From NCBI GenBank assembly GCA_027621295.1, contig JAQCBR010000017.1:1-46609 (forward strand): a DNA stretch of 46,609 nucleotides, written 5' to 3'. The DNA is from Planctomycetota bacterium. GTDB lineage: Bacteria > Planctomycetota > UBA1135 > UBA2386. A model generated the notes under the pieces. The model ran no database searches, was not told the DNA's origin, and worked only from the letters and a program-made list of their open reading frames with translations. Both the position numbers and the translations under genes were made by a program. Positions within the stretch are counted from its first letter, which is position 1, and every line of letters begins with the position of its first letter. Shown here in pieces: positions 6,642 through 14,527 of the stretch.

Positions 6642-8534
6642 ATGAACACTCGACTCTCCTCGGTCGCCCTCGCGGCGGCCACCCTGGCCAGCTCGGCCCT
6701 GGCCCAGGATCCCTCGATGCTCCAAGGCTACGGCTGGCGCACGGAAGCGTTCCTCACGATCGGTGACACGGTCGACGGCTACACGCCTCCCGGCATCCTC
6801 GACGGCATGGCCGCCTACCCCACGCGGCTCGGCCGCGTTCTCGTGCTCGTCAACCACGAGCTCGGTGCTGACCGCGGCTACCCGTACGCGCTGGCCAACG
6901 GCACGGCTCTGACCGGCGCGCGGATCTCCGCGTTCGAGATCTCCCGCACGATCGCCGGCAAGACCACGGTCCACACCGCGGGCCTCGCCTACGACCGGGT
7001 CTACGACCGCCAGGGCAACCTGGTGACCGACGCGTCGCAGATCAACCAGACCGGCAACGGCGCGAACGGCTTCGGCCGTTTCTGCTCGTCGCAGGGAGTG
7101 CGCGCTGGCCGCTACGGCTTCGTCGACGACGTGTACTTCACCGGCGAAGAGGTCGGCACGCCCGGCCACCCGCACGGCGGTTCCATCTGGGTCGTCGACG
7201 TGCGCAACGCTGCGTTCCACGCCGCGCCGGAGCTCGGCCGCGGTGGCTGGGAGAACGTCACGGCCGTCGACACCGGCGATCCGTCGACGGTCGGCCTGCT
7301 GCTCGGCGACGACACCAGCGGTGCGCCGCTCTACCTCTACGTCGGCCAGAAGGGCGCGGCGGGTGACGGCAGCTTCCTCGACCGCAACGGCCTGAAGGTC
7401 GGCCAGATGCACGTCTGGACCGCGGACAACGGCGATGCCTCGCCGCAGGAGTTCAACGGCGCAGGCTCGTCGCGCACCGGCCGGTTCGTGCCGGTCAACG
7501 TCCGCGATGCAGCCCAGGCGGGCACCGCTGGCTACGACGTCGACGGCTACCTGAACGACTCGGTGCTGCGCGCTGCCGGCGTCGCCGCGGGCGCCTTCCG
7601 CTTCTCGCGTCCGGAGGACCTCGACACGAACCCGGCCGACGGCACGCAGGTCGCGTTCGCGTCGACGGGCCGTGGCTCCACGTTCCCGGCCGACAACTGG
7701 GGCACGACCTACGTCGTGGACCTCGACTTCGGCGCCCAGGGTGTGACCGCGACGATCGAGATCGTGGCTGACTCGGACGGCATCCAGGTGCCCGACATGG
7801 GCATCCGCAACCCGGACAACCTGTGCTGGGCGAACGACGGCTACATCTACATCCAGGAAGACCGGTCGACGAGCCCGAGCTCGCTGTTCGGCGCGGTGTC
7901 CGGCCGCGACGCGTCGATCTGGCGTCTGGACCCGAGCAACGGCTCCTACGTCCGCATCGGCGAAGTCAACCGCACCGTCATCCTGCCGGTCGGCTCGACC
8001 GACCCGGCGCGCGGCACGCTCGGCGTTCCCGAAACCTCGGGGATCATCGATGTGACCGACCTGTTCCCGACCATGCCGGGCGAAACCCTGCTGCTCGCCG
8101 ACGTGCAGGCGCACGGCATCCGTGATGGCGCGATCGGCGGCAACGCCAACCTCGCGGAAGGTGGACAGATGCTGTTCATCTCCAGCCGTGGCATCGACCA
8201 CGCGACCAAGGCGAACGACGTGGGCAGCAACGTCGCCGTCAGCTTCGACGTCACGAACGGCGCGTCGAACAACGGCTACGCGGTCATCCTCGCGTTCCAG
8301 AACGCGGGCAATGCGCCGAACGGCTGGTTCTACGGCGTCGACGTGACCTTCGCCGAGTTCGACGTCCTGACCGCGCCGCTGCTCGGGATTCTCGACGCCA
8401 ACGGCGACGCGTCGTTCTCGTTCACGCTGCCGGGATCGTTCCCGATCGGCCTGACGTTCGACAGCGTCGTCGTCGAGGTCGGCTCGAACGGCACTCCGGT
8501 GGGCTCCGGCCCCGCGGTCACGACCCGTCTGTGA
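6642..8534 (+). CDS. secreted PhoX-type (DUF839) alkaline phosphatase family protein
   Basis: A 630-residue secreted protein. A Sec signal peptide (1-21, ending SALA) precedes a PhoX/DUF839 beta-propeller: NHE (71-73), RFCSSQ with C148, GEE (168-170), WENV (203-206), GDD (222-224), RPED, PDNLCW and QEDRST occur in the family order. In PhoX enzymes such residues hold calcium and iron, including a cysteine, and hydrolyse phosphomonoesters; C148 is the likely iron ligand. Known PhoX proteins often use Tat export, whereas this one has a Sec-like leader. The last 100 or so residues form a separate low-complexity beta-rich module that resembles the C-terminus of the secreted protein at 28655-29707. 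A hairpin terminator follows. Confidence 0.85.
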   Translation: MNTRLSSVALAAATLASSALAQDPSMLQGYGWRTEAFLTIGDTVDGYTPPGILDGMAAYPTRLGRVLVLVNHELGADRGYPYALANGTALTGARISAFEISRTIAGKTTVHTAGLAYDRVYDRQGNLVTDASQINQTGNGANGFGRFCSSQGVRAGRYGFVDDVYFTGEEVGTPGHPHGGSIWVVDVRNAAFHAAPELGRGGWENVTAVDTGDPSTVGLLLGDDTSGAPLYLYVGQKGAAGDGSFLDRNGLKVGQMHVWTADNGDASPQEFNGAGSSRTGRFVPVNVRDAAQAGTAGYDVDGYLNDSVLRAAGVAAGAFRFSRPEDLDTNPADGTQVAFASTGRGSTFPADNWGTTYVVDLDFGAQGVTATIEIVADSDGIQVPDMGIRNPDNLCWANDGYIYIQEDRSTSPSSLFGAVSGRDASIWRLDPSNGSYVRIGEVNRTVILPVGSTDPARGTLGVPETSGIIDVTDLFPTMPGETLLLADVQAHGIRDGAIGGNANLAEGGQMLFISSRGIDHATKANDVGSNVAVSFDVTNGASNNGYAVILAFQNAGNAPNGWFYGVDVTFAEFDVLTAPLLGILDANGDASFSFTLPGSFPIGLTFDSVVVEVGSNGTPVGSGPAVTTRL

Positions 8535-8542
8535 TTGCGCTG

Positions 8543-8568
8543 GCGGGCGAGCTGCAGGGCTCGCCCGC
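8543..8568 (+). terminator. hairpin terminator after the PhoX-like gene
   Basis: A perfect 10-bp stem, GCGGGCGAGC (8543-8552) with GCTCGCCCGC (8559-8568), and a 6-nt loop start 8 nt after the stop codon. The sequence after it (acctccttc) is pyrimidine-rich but not a clean T-tract. Confidence 0.7.
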
Positions 8569-8649
8569 ACCTCCTTCACCGCAGCTTGATCCGAAACTCA
8601 CGGGGGCTGCGGGCGGGGGCGGTCGAGGGTGTTTTCACTCTCTCGCCTC

Positions 8650-9867
8650 ATGACGAAGACCCGCCTTCTCGTGCTCGCGGCGACGCTGCTCGCTGCCGCA
8701 GCCGTTCCCGCACAGGATCGCTCGGAGGAACGTCGAGAGCCGTCGGACGGACTGTCTGCGGCGATCGCCCTGCAGCAGCACTTCGGTAGGCTCGCTGCTC
8801 GCAGCTACCAGACCGTGGTCACGGTCACCGGGTACCAGAAGGCCGTGCAGCCGGTGATGATGCTGCAGCCCACCGAGGCCGCAGCAAATCCGGTGGACGA
8901 GCTCCAGGAAGAAGGCTGGGCTGCCGCCACGGACGAGGACCTCTACCCCGGCTACCGTCCGACCGGCGTCGCGACGGGCTTCGTGGTGCAGGCCGACGGT
9001 GAGATCCTGACGTGTCTGCACGCGCTGCAGAAGCCGGACGGGACCTTCGCCGACCTGATCGACGTGCAGACGCACGACCTGCGCCACACGATCTGCGAGC
9101 TCTCCGCCGCGGAACCCACGCTCAACATCGCGCTGCTGCGGATGGTCACGATGTCGGCGGAGCACCCACCCAAGTTCGAGGTCGCCGAGTTCGGGGACAG
9201 CGTGGCGGCGCTCCCGGGGCACTACGCGATCGGAGTCGGGGACCCGAGCGGTCCCGAGCAGTACTTCGGCGTCGGCTACGTCACGTCGCCACCGAGCCGG
9301 GACTGCTACCAGGAGAACATGACCGCGACCTACCTGCAGGCTTCGCTGCGCGTGCACCCCGAGTGCTACGGCGGACCGCTGCTCAACGTCCGCGGCGAGG
9401 TCATCGGGATCCTGCTGCCGCTGCGGTCGAGGTTCGGCGCGCTCCCGATCGAGCCAGCGCGAGGTCTCGAGTTCGCGCTGCCGAGCAACGTGCTGTCCGG
9501 TCTCTACAACTCGCTGCGCCAGGTCGGATCCGCGCGCTCGCCCTGGCTCGGCTTCGCGGTCATGAGTCGCGCCGAACTGCTGAAGGACAAGGGGCCCGAG
9601 GCGTTTGCCGCGATGCCGAAGCCACGCTTCGGCATCTACATCGAGAACGTCTTCTCGCCGAGCCCGGCGGCCGCTGCGGGCCTGCAGCCCGGTGACTTCC
9701 TCGTGAAGTTCGACGGCGAGTACGTGCAGTCCCCGATCCTGTTCCAGCGCTTCCTCTACCTCGCCGGAATCGGTGCTGATGTCACGCTCGAGATCCACCG
9801 CGACGGCGAGACCTTCGAGCGTAGGCTGCGCGTCGAGGAGCGGCCGAAGAGCGCCACGCAGAGATGA
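8650..9867 (+). CDS. secreted HtrA/S1C-like protein with PDZ domain, catalytic residues degenerate
   Basis: A 405-residue HtrA-like protein. The ATG at 8650 places a clean signal peptide (MTKTRLLVLAATLL... ending VPAQ) at the N-terminus; a GTG at 8629 would add seven residues. Residues about 100-285 follow the trypsin-like fold of HtrA: GEILTCLHAL keeps the catalytic His (about H124), but the Asp position in EPTLNIALL is Asn (about N159) and the GNSGGPL motif reads ECYGGPL, so the Ser is Tyr (about Y240). A PDZ domain (about 300-395, with AAAAGLQPGDFLVKFDG) follows. It is probably a non-proteolytic, substrate-binding relative. It sits downstream of the PhoX-like gene but behind a terminator. 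Confidence 0.85.
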   Translation: MTKTRLLVLAATLLAAAAVPAQDRSEERREPSDGLSAAIALQQHFGRLAARSYQTVVTVTGYQKAVQPVMMLQPTEAAANPVDELQEEGWAAATDEDLYPGYRPTGVATGFVVQADGEILTCLHALQKPDGTFADLIDVQTHDLRHTICELSAAEPTLNIALLRMVTMSAEHPPKFEVAEFGDSVAALPGHYAIGVGDPSGPEQYFGVGYVTSPPSRDCYQENMTATYLQASLRVHPECYGGPLLNVRGEVIGILLPLRSRFGALPIEPARGLEFALPSNVLSGLYNSLRQVGSARSPWLGFAVMSRAELLKDKGPEAFAAMPKPRFGIYIENVFSPSPAAAAGLQPGDFLVKFDGEYVQSPILFQRFLYLAGIGADVTLEIHRDGETFERRLRVEERPKSATQR

Positions 9868-9877
9868 GTCGCGCCGG

Positions 9878-11227
9878 CTAGAGGCTTCGCAGGAACGCGA
9901 GGAGGTCTCCGCGATCGGTCGCGTCAGCCTGCCGGAAGGCCTCGCGTGCGCTGTCGGCCTCGCCGCCGTGCCACAGCACCGCCTCCGCGAGGTCGCGCGC
10001 CCGCCCGTCGTGGAGGTAGCGCGTGTGCCCGTTCACGGTTTCGAACAGGCCGACGCCCCAGAGCGGCGGCGTCCGCCACTCCGAGGGTCCCGCATCTCCC
10101 GGCCGCGTCCCGTCGGCGAGCTCCGCGCCCATGTCGTGCAGCAGCAGGTCTGTGTAGGGGCGGAATACGACGTCGGAGAGGCTCGCCACCGCGGCTCTGG
10201 CCCCGGTGCGCTGCATCGGCACGTGACAGGCGACGCAGCCCATCTTCGTGAACTGCTCGGCGCCGCGGACCACGGCCTTGGCCTGAGCGTCTCGCTGTGC
10301 AGGCACGGCGAGGGTCGCGCAGTAGAACGCGATGCGGTCCAGCTTCTGGTCGTCGATCTCCGGCTGCTCGCCGGGCTCGGGTCCGAGACGATCGCGCTGC
10401 GCCGTGGTCACGTCGTCGTCAGGGAACAGCGGTGAGGTGATGCCGAGGTCACCCGCGAACGCAGCCGCGACCTGGTCGCGGACCGTTGGCTGACCCGCCT
10501 TCCACCCGAACCGGCCGACCCTGCCGTCCGCGAGGATGTGCGCGCGTCCCGAGATGCCATCGCCGTCCTCGTCGTGTGGGTCGGCGTTCCGCAGCAGGTC
10601 TTCGGCCGGCACCGCGTCGAGGAGCCCGACACCGATGAGCTGCTGTCCGACGCGCGGACCGATCACGAGGCCCGGGCCCGGCTCGCCGTCCGCCCAGTCT
10701 TCGAAGCGGTAGATCGGCTTGGAGAGTGTGAAGGGCGTGCCGTCGCCGTACTCGCCGTGCACGGCTTCGTGGTCGATGCGCACACGTGCCTCACCGGCTC
10801 GTCCTCGCACCGCACGATCCTGCAGCTGCCCGCCGTAGATGGGGTGCGCCCGATCCGGGCCGTTCTCCGTCGCGATGCCGAGCCGTACGAGCAGCCCCTC
10901 TGCGCCCTGGAACGCCGCAGGCGGCGCGCCGCGGCCGTCCTTGGGGTGGCAGGTGCTGCAGGACGCCGCGTTGAACAGCGGGCCGAGCCCGTCCCGTGCG
11001 CTGGAGCTTGCGGGAGCCGCGACCCAGTTCAGCCGGAAGAACGAGTTGCCGACCGAGAACGCGCGGCGCTCGGCCGCATCGAGCGTCGGCACGGGGAAGC
11101 CGAACGCGTTCGGCGAGCGGTCGGGCGTCGTCGCCGGTCCGCCGAGTGGGATCGAGCGGTCGCTCTGGGCGGTGGCGACACCGGCGCAGCAAAGCGCGAG
11201 CGCGAGGAGGCTTGGGCAACGAGGCAC
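9878..11227 (-). CDS. dihaem DUF1111 (thiol-oxidoreductase / cytochrome c peroxidase-like) protein
   Basis: A 449-residue periplasmic dihaem c-type cytochrome of the DUF1111 family, distantly like bacterial cytochrome c peroxidase/MauG. A leader (1-20, ending ATAQ) is followed by two haem sites, CSTCH (90-94) and CVACH (331-335), and an acidic DPHDEDGDGISGR segment that could bind calcium. TPPLWGVGLFETVNGHTRYLHDGRA near the end is typical of the family. The GTG start lies 1 nt after the stop of the imelysin gene, so the two are co-transcribed. DUF1111 and imelysin genes often occur together in iron-responsive clusters, suggesting a role in iron handling; the reaction is not established. Confidence 0.88.
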   Translation of the reverse strand: MPRCPSLLALALCCAGVATAQSDRSIPLGGPATTPDRSPNAFGFPVPTLDAAERRAFSVGNSFFRLNWVAAPASSSARDGLGPLFNAASCSTCHPKDGRGAPPAAFQGAEGLLVRLGIATENGPDRAHPIYGGQLQDRAVRGRAGEARVRIDHEAVHGEYGDGTPFTLSKPIYRFEDWADGEPGPGLVIGPRVGQQLIGVGLLDAVPAEDLLRNADPHDEDGDGISGRAHILADGRVGRFGWKAGQPTVRDQVAAAFAGDLGITSPLFPDDDVTTAQRDRLGPEPGEQPEIDDQKLDRIAFYCATLAVPAQRDAQAKAVVRGAEQFTKMGCVACHVPMQRTGARAAVASLSDVVFRPYTDLLLHDMGAELADGTRPGDAGPSEWRTPPLWGVGLFETVNGHTRYLHDGRARDLAEAVLWHGGEADSAREAFRQADATDRGDLLAFLRSL

Positions 11228-11228
11228 T

Positions 11229-12365
11229 TCAGTCTCCGGGCCGGAGGGCGATCGTCATGCCGAACTCGAGCCCGAGTGCGGCGAGGAGCTCGGCCTGGGC
11301 TTCGAGCGCCTGGATCAGCGCCAGCACGGCGCGTCGGCCGGGCTGATCGTCGTCACCGAGGACTGCCTGGTCGAACGGCGCCGGCACGCTCTGCGCCGCA
11401 GCCAGCGTGCTTTCGATGGCTGCGTCGACCGCTCGCGCCGTGCCCTCGTGATCACGCATCGCGAGCGCGCGCAGACCGGGCTGCTCGCCGGTGCCGCGCC
11501 AGACGGCACGGATTCCGCGCTGGTTGGCGATGAAGTCCCGGTGCGTGGTGTCGCTGAAGCAGGAATGCTCTTCTTCCTGGTCCTTGGTCTCGTAGGCGAC
11601 GGCCAGGCGCTCGCCGGCCATCTCGAATCCGCTGAGGATCACCATGCCCTGGAGCATCTTCCGCAGCGTGTCGGCCGGCGGGTCCTCGAGCATGGAGTGC
11701 CGGTAGGGGCCCGACTCGGACCATGCGCGGACGAGGCGCCCGAGGTGCTCGACGAGGAGCTCGCTCGCAATCACGAGGTACTGCCCGCGTCGGTGCGCGT
11801 CCTGGTCGACTCCCGCATCGAACTCGGCAGCGCGCCGACGTCCTGGGCCGTCGGCGAACAGGTCCTGCCCCCACAGCAGGAACTCAACCGCGTGCCAGCC
11901 GACGGACACGTTGGTCTCGCCGCCGCGCTCGTTGGCGTAGGTCAGCGCCATGGCGTTGAGATGGGGGAACCGCTTCGCGTCCTGGATGATCCCCGAGGCC
12001 TCGGCGCCCGCGACGCGATCGATGTAGGACTCGTCGATCGGCCAAGCGTTGAGCCAGGTTTCGACACCGTCGCGGCGGTTGTCGATCGGGCCGTCCTGGA
12101 AGCGGAACACCTCGGTCGTTCCGTACACGTCGCGTGCCTCGATCCAGCGCGCGCGCGCGGCTTCGAGGCGGGCCTCCGTCGGTTCCCCGACCAGGGCCCC
12201 GTTCGCGTCACGGAGACGCTCGGCCGCGCGGAGCGAGTCTTCGTAGCGGGCGAGAATCGAGTCGGCGTACGCGCGCACGATGGACCGCGCGAGCGGGTCG
12301 GCGTCCTGCGCGAGCAGTCGGACGCACAGCACGGCTAGGGCAGCAAGCCAGCGGACAGGAGCCAT
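11229..12365 (-). CDS. imelysin-family (M75) iron-related periplasmic protein
   Basis: A 378-residue imelysin-like protein. The ATG at 12365 is preferred over a GTG at 12392 because it puts the hydrophobic leader (MAPVRWLAALAVLCVRLLAQ) at the N-terminus. The hallmark GxHxxE motif is present as GWHAVE (156-161), with ARWIEARDVYGTTEVFRF before it as in other family members. Imelysins are alpha-helical surface or periplasmic proteins linked to iron uptake; peptidase activity has not been generally confirmed. It is the first gene of a two-gene unit with the dihaem DUF1111 protein and diverges from an outer-membrane-like lipoprotein. No recognisable Fur box was seen in the GC-rich upstream region. 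Confidence 0.88.
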   Translation of the reverse strand: MAPVRWLAALAVLCVRLLAQDADPLARSIVRAYADSILARYEDSLRAAERLRDANGALVGEPTEARLEAARARWIEARDVYGTTEVFRFQDGPIDNRRDGVETWLNAWPIDESYIDRVAGAEASGIIQDAKRFPHLNAMALTYANERGGETNVSVGWHAVEFLLWGQDLFADGPGRRRAAEFDAGVDQDAHRRGQYLVIASELLVEHLGRLVRAWSESGPYRHSMLEDPPADTLRKMLQGMVILSGFEMAGERLAVAYETKDQEEEHSCFSDTTHRDFIANQRGIRAVWRGTGEQPGLRALAMRDHEGTARAVDAAIESTLAAAQSVPAPFDQAVLGDDDQPGRRAVLALIQALEAQAELLAALGLEFGMTIALRPGD

Positions 12366-12450
12366 CTGCGGCAGGATGGCGTGCTGCCTCACGACGGGAT
12401 GAAGCGCGGATCAAGGAGCCGCAAGGAGCCCGGACTACCCCCGACCTGCT

Positions 12451-12477
12451 CGCAGGGGTTCCACGGACTTCCCTGCG
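12451..12477. promoter_or_regulatory. inverted repeat in the imelysin/outer-membrane-protein divergent region
   Basis: CGCAGGG (12451-12457) and CCCTGCG (12471-12477) form a perfect 7-bp inverted repeat with a 13-nt spacer, so the half-sites are two helical turns apart. It lies between divergent genes and could be an operator. No binding protein is identified. Confidence 0.3.
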
Positions 12478-12520
12478 GTGGAGGACCGACACAAACTCCC
12501 ATCCGCCCGGAGGAGTCCGC

Positions 12521-13282
12521 ATGAACCGAATGCACACCACGCTGCTGTCAGCACTGTTGGCCCTGACCGTGTCGGGCTGTTCGACGCCTGGGTTCGCGGT
12601 GCGGGTTGGGGCGTTCGCGCCGCGGGTCTCGGGCGAAGTCGCGCTCGGTGACGGTGGATCCGGCGCGCCGATCGACGTGGACTCCGAGCTCGGCCTCGGG
12701 GAGCGGAGCACTGCACCGCTCCTGGAGGCGGAGGTTGACGGGCCGTTCGGCTGCGTGTCGGTGTCCGGGTTCCGTAACCAGGCGGACGGACGCGGGGCGA
12801 TCGGCGAGGGGTTCGGTGACATTCCCGCAGGGACAGCGGTCGAAAGCTCACTCGACGTGGCCAACCTGCGCGCAGCTTGGACCTGGGATCTCGTGGATCT
12901 CGGCCCCGTCACGCTTGCGCCCGGTGTCGGTCTCGACTGGTTCGGCATCGATACCGACGTGCGGTCCCTGACGGCGATCAGCGTGCGCGAGCAGGTCAAG
13001 GTCGAGGCCCCGGTGCCGATGCTCTTCGTCCGCGCCGCGGTCGACTTCGACGTCGTGCGTGCCGAAGTGCTCGCCGGCGGGCTTGCCGTCGACACGGGCG
13101 ACCTGGACGGCACCTTCATCGACATCGACGCGCGGCTGACCGTCGCGCCGTGGGAGACGGTCGAGTTCTTCGCCGGCTACCGGCGGATCATCGTCGACGC
13201 GACCAGCGTCGTAGACGGTGAGGACTTCGGCACCGACGTGGTGCTCGACGGCCTGCACATAGGCGGCGCGCTGCGTTTCTGA
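12521..13282 (+). CDS. outer-membrane beta-barrel-like lipoprotein, unknown function
   Basis: A 253-residue exported protein. The ATG at 12521 follows a strong ribosome-binding site (GGAGGAG, spacing 6) and gives a lipoprotein leader ending LTVSGC, so Cys20 is the likely lipidated residue. The rest alternates short hydrophobic beta strands with acidic, glycine-rich turns and ends in Phe (GGALRF), the pattern of an outer-membrane barrel or barrel-like protein. No family is recognised. It diverges from the imelysin/DUF1111 pair, so an accessory role in the same iron-related process is possible but unproven. Confidence 0.7.
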   Translation: MNRMHTTLLSALLALTVSGCSTPGFAVRVGAFAPRVSGEVALGDGGSGAPIDVDSELGLGERSTAPLLEAEVDGPFGCVSVSGFRNQADGRGAIGEGFGDIPAGTAVESSLDVANLRAAWTWDLVDLGPVTLAPGVGLDWFGIDTDVRSLTAISVREQVKVEAPVPMLFVRAAVDFDVVRAEVLAGGLAVDTGDLDGTFIDIDARLTVAPWETVEFFAGYRRIIVDATSVVDGEDFGTDVVLDGLHIGGALRF

Positions 13283-13302
13283 GCGCGTCCGCGGCGCGGC
13301 CG

Positions 13303-14292
13303 TCAGTCCTGCTCGACGGTCAGGAAGTTCGCGAACGACTTCCGGATCTCGGGCATGCGGATCGCATCCACGGCGCGCTGCGCCTTCGGCTCGGCGGCGT
13401 AGATCAGGTAGATCGGCGCGCCGAGGCGGTAGCGGCCGGTGCGGACGCCGCCCAGGCTGGGCTCGACGCCGTCGACGCGGAGCGTCGGGGCGTTCATGCG
13501 CCGCGCGGCTTCGTAGGAGACGACGGTCAGCGCGCGGGCGTCGGAGCGGACGGCCTGGATGCGCTCCTCGTCGGTGGTGCGGAACGTCGCGCTCGGGGCG
13601 AGCGCGTCGCCGCGGATCGCGATCCGCGCGAACAGGTCGGCCTGCGGGCCGGCCGGCGGCAGCACGAGGCGGATCGGACCGGGGTTGCCGCCGAGGTCGG
13701 ACCAGTCGGTGGTCTCGCCGCGGAGCACGTCGCGCAGCGACGCGGCGGACAGGTTGGTGACCGGGTTGTCGGGGTGTGCGACGAGCGTGACGATCAGGTC
13801 GCCCAGGAGCTCTTCGCCGAGGCCCTTGCGGCGCTCGCGGCTGGTCGCGCGGCGGGTCGAGATCGCCGCGTCCGCGCGGCCGTTCAGCACGCGCAGCGCG
13901 GCGTCACCGCCGCCCATGCCGGTCTGGAACTCGGCGAAGTCCGCGGCACCGTTCCGGACGCCCGGGGTGATCAGGCTCTGCATCGCGTCGTCGACGACGA
14001 CGGACGCGATCCGGCTCGACAGGTCGACGGTCGGTGCAGCAGCACCGCCCGGCGCTGCTGCGAAGAGCAGTGCCTCCTCGTCGTCGAGCAGCTGGGTCTC
14101 CTCCATCCCGTCGAGCGGCGCGGTGCGGGGCTCGGCGAGGGTGGGGTTCGTGGCGGCGACGTCCTGCGCGACGACCGGCTCGAGGCGCTCGGCGGGCATC
14201 GGGGGGGCACCGGCTTCGGATCCGCCGAACAAGGCGGTCGAGCCCATGGCCAGCGTGCCGACGAGTCCGAGGGTGGTGAGTTCCTTCATCAT
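13303..14292 (-). CDS. secreted phosphate-binding-like (PstS-type) substrate-binding protein
   Basis: A 329-residue exported protein. Tandem ATGs at 14292/14289 follow a GGAGAC ribosome-binding site and start a signal peptide (about 1-28, ending GSEAGA). An unusual, acidic and Ala/Pro-rich linker of roughly 80 residues follows. The folded part (about 110-325) resembles PBP-like/PstS proteins: GMGGGDAALRVLNGRADAAI, LVAHPDNPVTNLSAASLRDVL, DWSDLGG, and a final RYRLGAPIYLIYAAEP strand. The TGxG-type phosphate loop is not obvious, so the ligand is uncertain. No pstCAB genes are nearby. It diverges from the PdxR-type regulator across a repeat-containing region. Confidence 0.72.
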   Translation of the reverse strand: MMKELTTLGLVGTLAMGSTALFGGSEAGAPPMPAERLEPVVAQDVAATNPTLAEPRTAPLDGMEETQLLDDEEALLFAAAPGGAAAPTVDLSSRIASVVVDDAMQSLITPGVRNGAADFAEFQTGMGGGDAALRVLNGRADAAISTRRATSRERRKGLGEELLGDLIVTLVAHPDNPVTNLSAASLRDVLRGETTDWSDLGGNPGPIRLVLPPAGPQADLFARIAIRGDALAPSATFRTTDEERIQAVRSDARALTVVSYEAARRMNAPTLRVDGVEPSLGGVRTGRYRLGAPIYLIYAAEPKAQRAVDAIRMPEIRKSFANFLTVEQD

Positions 14293-14467
14293 GGCGTGGT
14301 GTCTCCGCTCCACGCTCCGATCGGCGCGGAGCGGGCTCCGGCTGGAGCAGATCCCGATGCGAAAATCCCGATCCGGTTGCCCGGTGGGATCTGTCGAACC
14401 GCGCAAGTCCCTCGCAGCGGACGGAATCGGGCCGGCCTGGCGAGATGCGAAACCACCGGATCCGAGA

Positions 14468-14501
14468 CTTGTCTGGGTCTTGTCTGCATTGACCGGACAA
14501 G
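14468..14501. promoter_or_regulatory. direct and inverted repeat operator for the PdxR-type regulator
   Basis: CTTGTCTG occurs at 14468-14475 and again at 14479-14486 (11-bp period, same helical face), and the core recurs inverted as GACAAG at 14496-14501. MocR-family regulators such as PdxR and GabR are known to bind paired direct repeats. The sites end 26 nt before the regulator's GTG start and overlap its probable promoter, so autoregulation is likely. They also lie upstream of the divergent binding-protein gene. Confidence 0.6.
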
Positions 14502-14517
14502 ATTGGCTGGGTAGAAG
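14489..14517 (+). promoter_or_regulatory. putative sigma-70 promoter of the pdxR-pdxST unit
   Basis: TTGACC (14489-14494), a 17-nt spacer and TAGAAG (14512-14517) fit a moderate -35/-10 pair. Transcription would begin about 14523-14528, practically at the GTG start (14528), implying a leaderless or near-leaderless mRNA. The repeats at 14468-14501 overlap this promoter. Confidence 0.4.
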
Positions 14518-14527
14518 TCTCCGCCCC

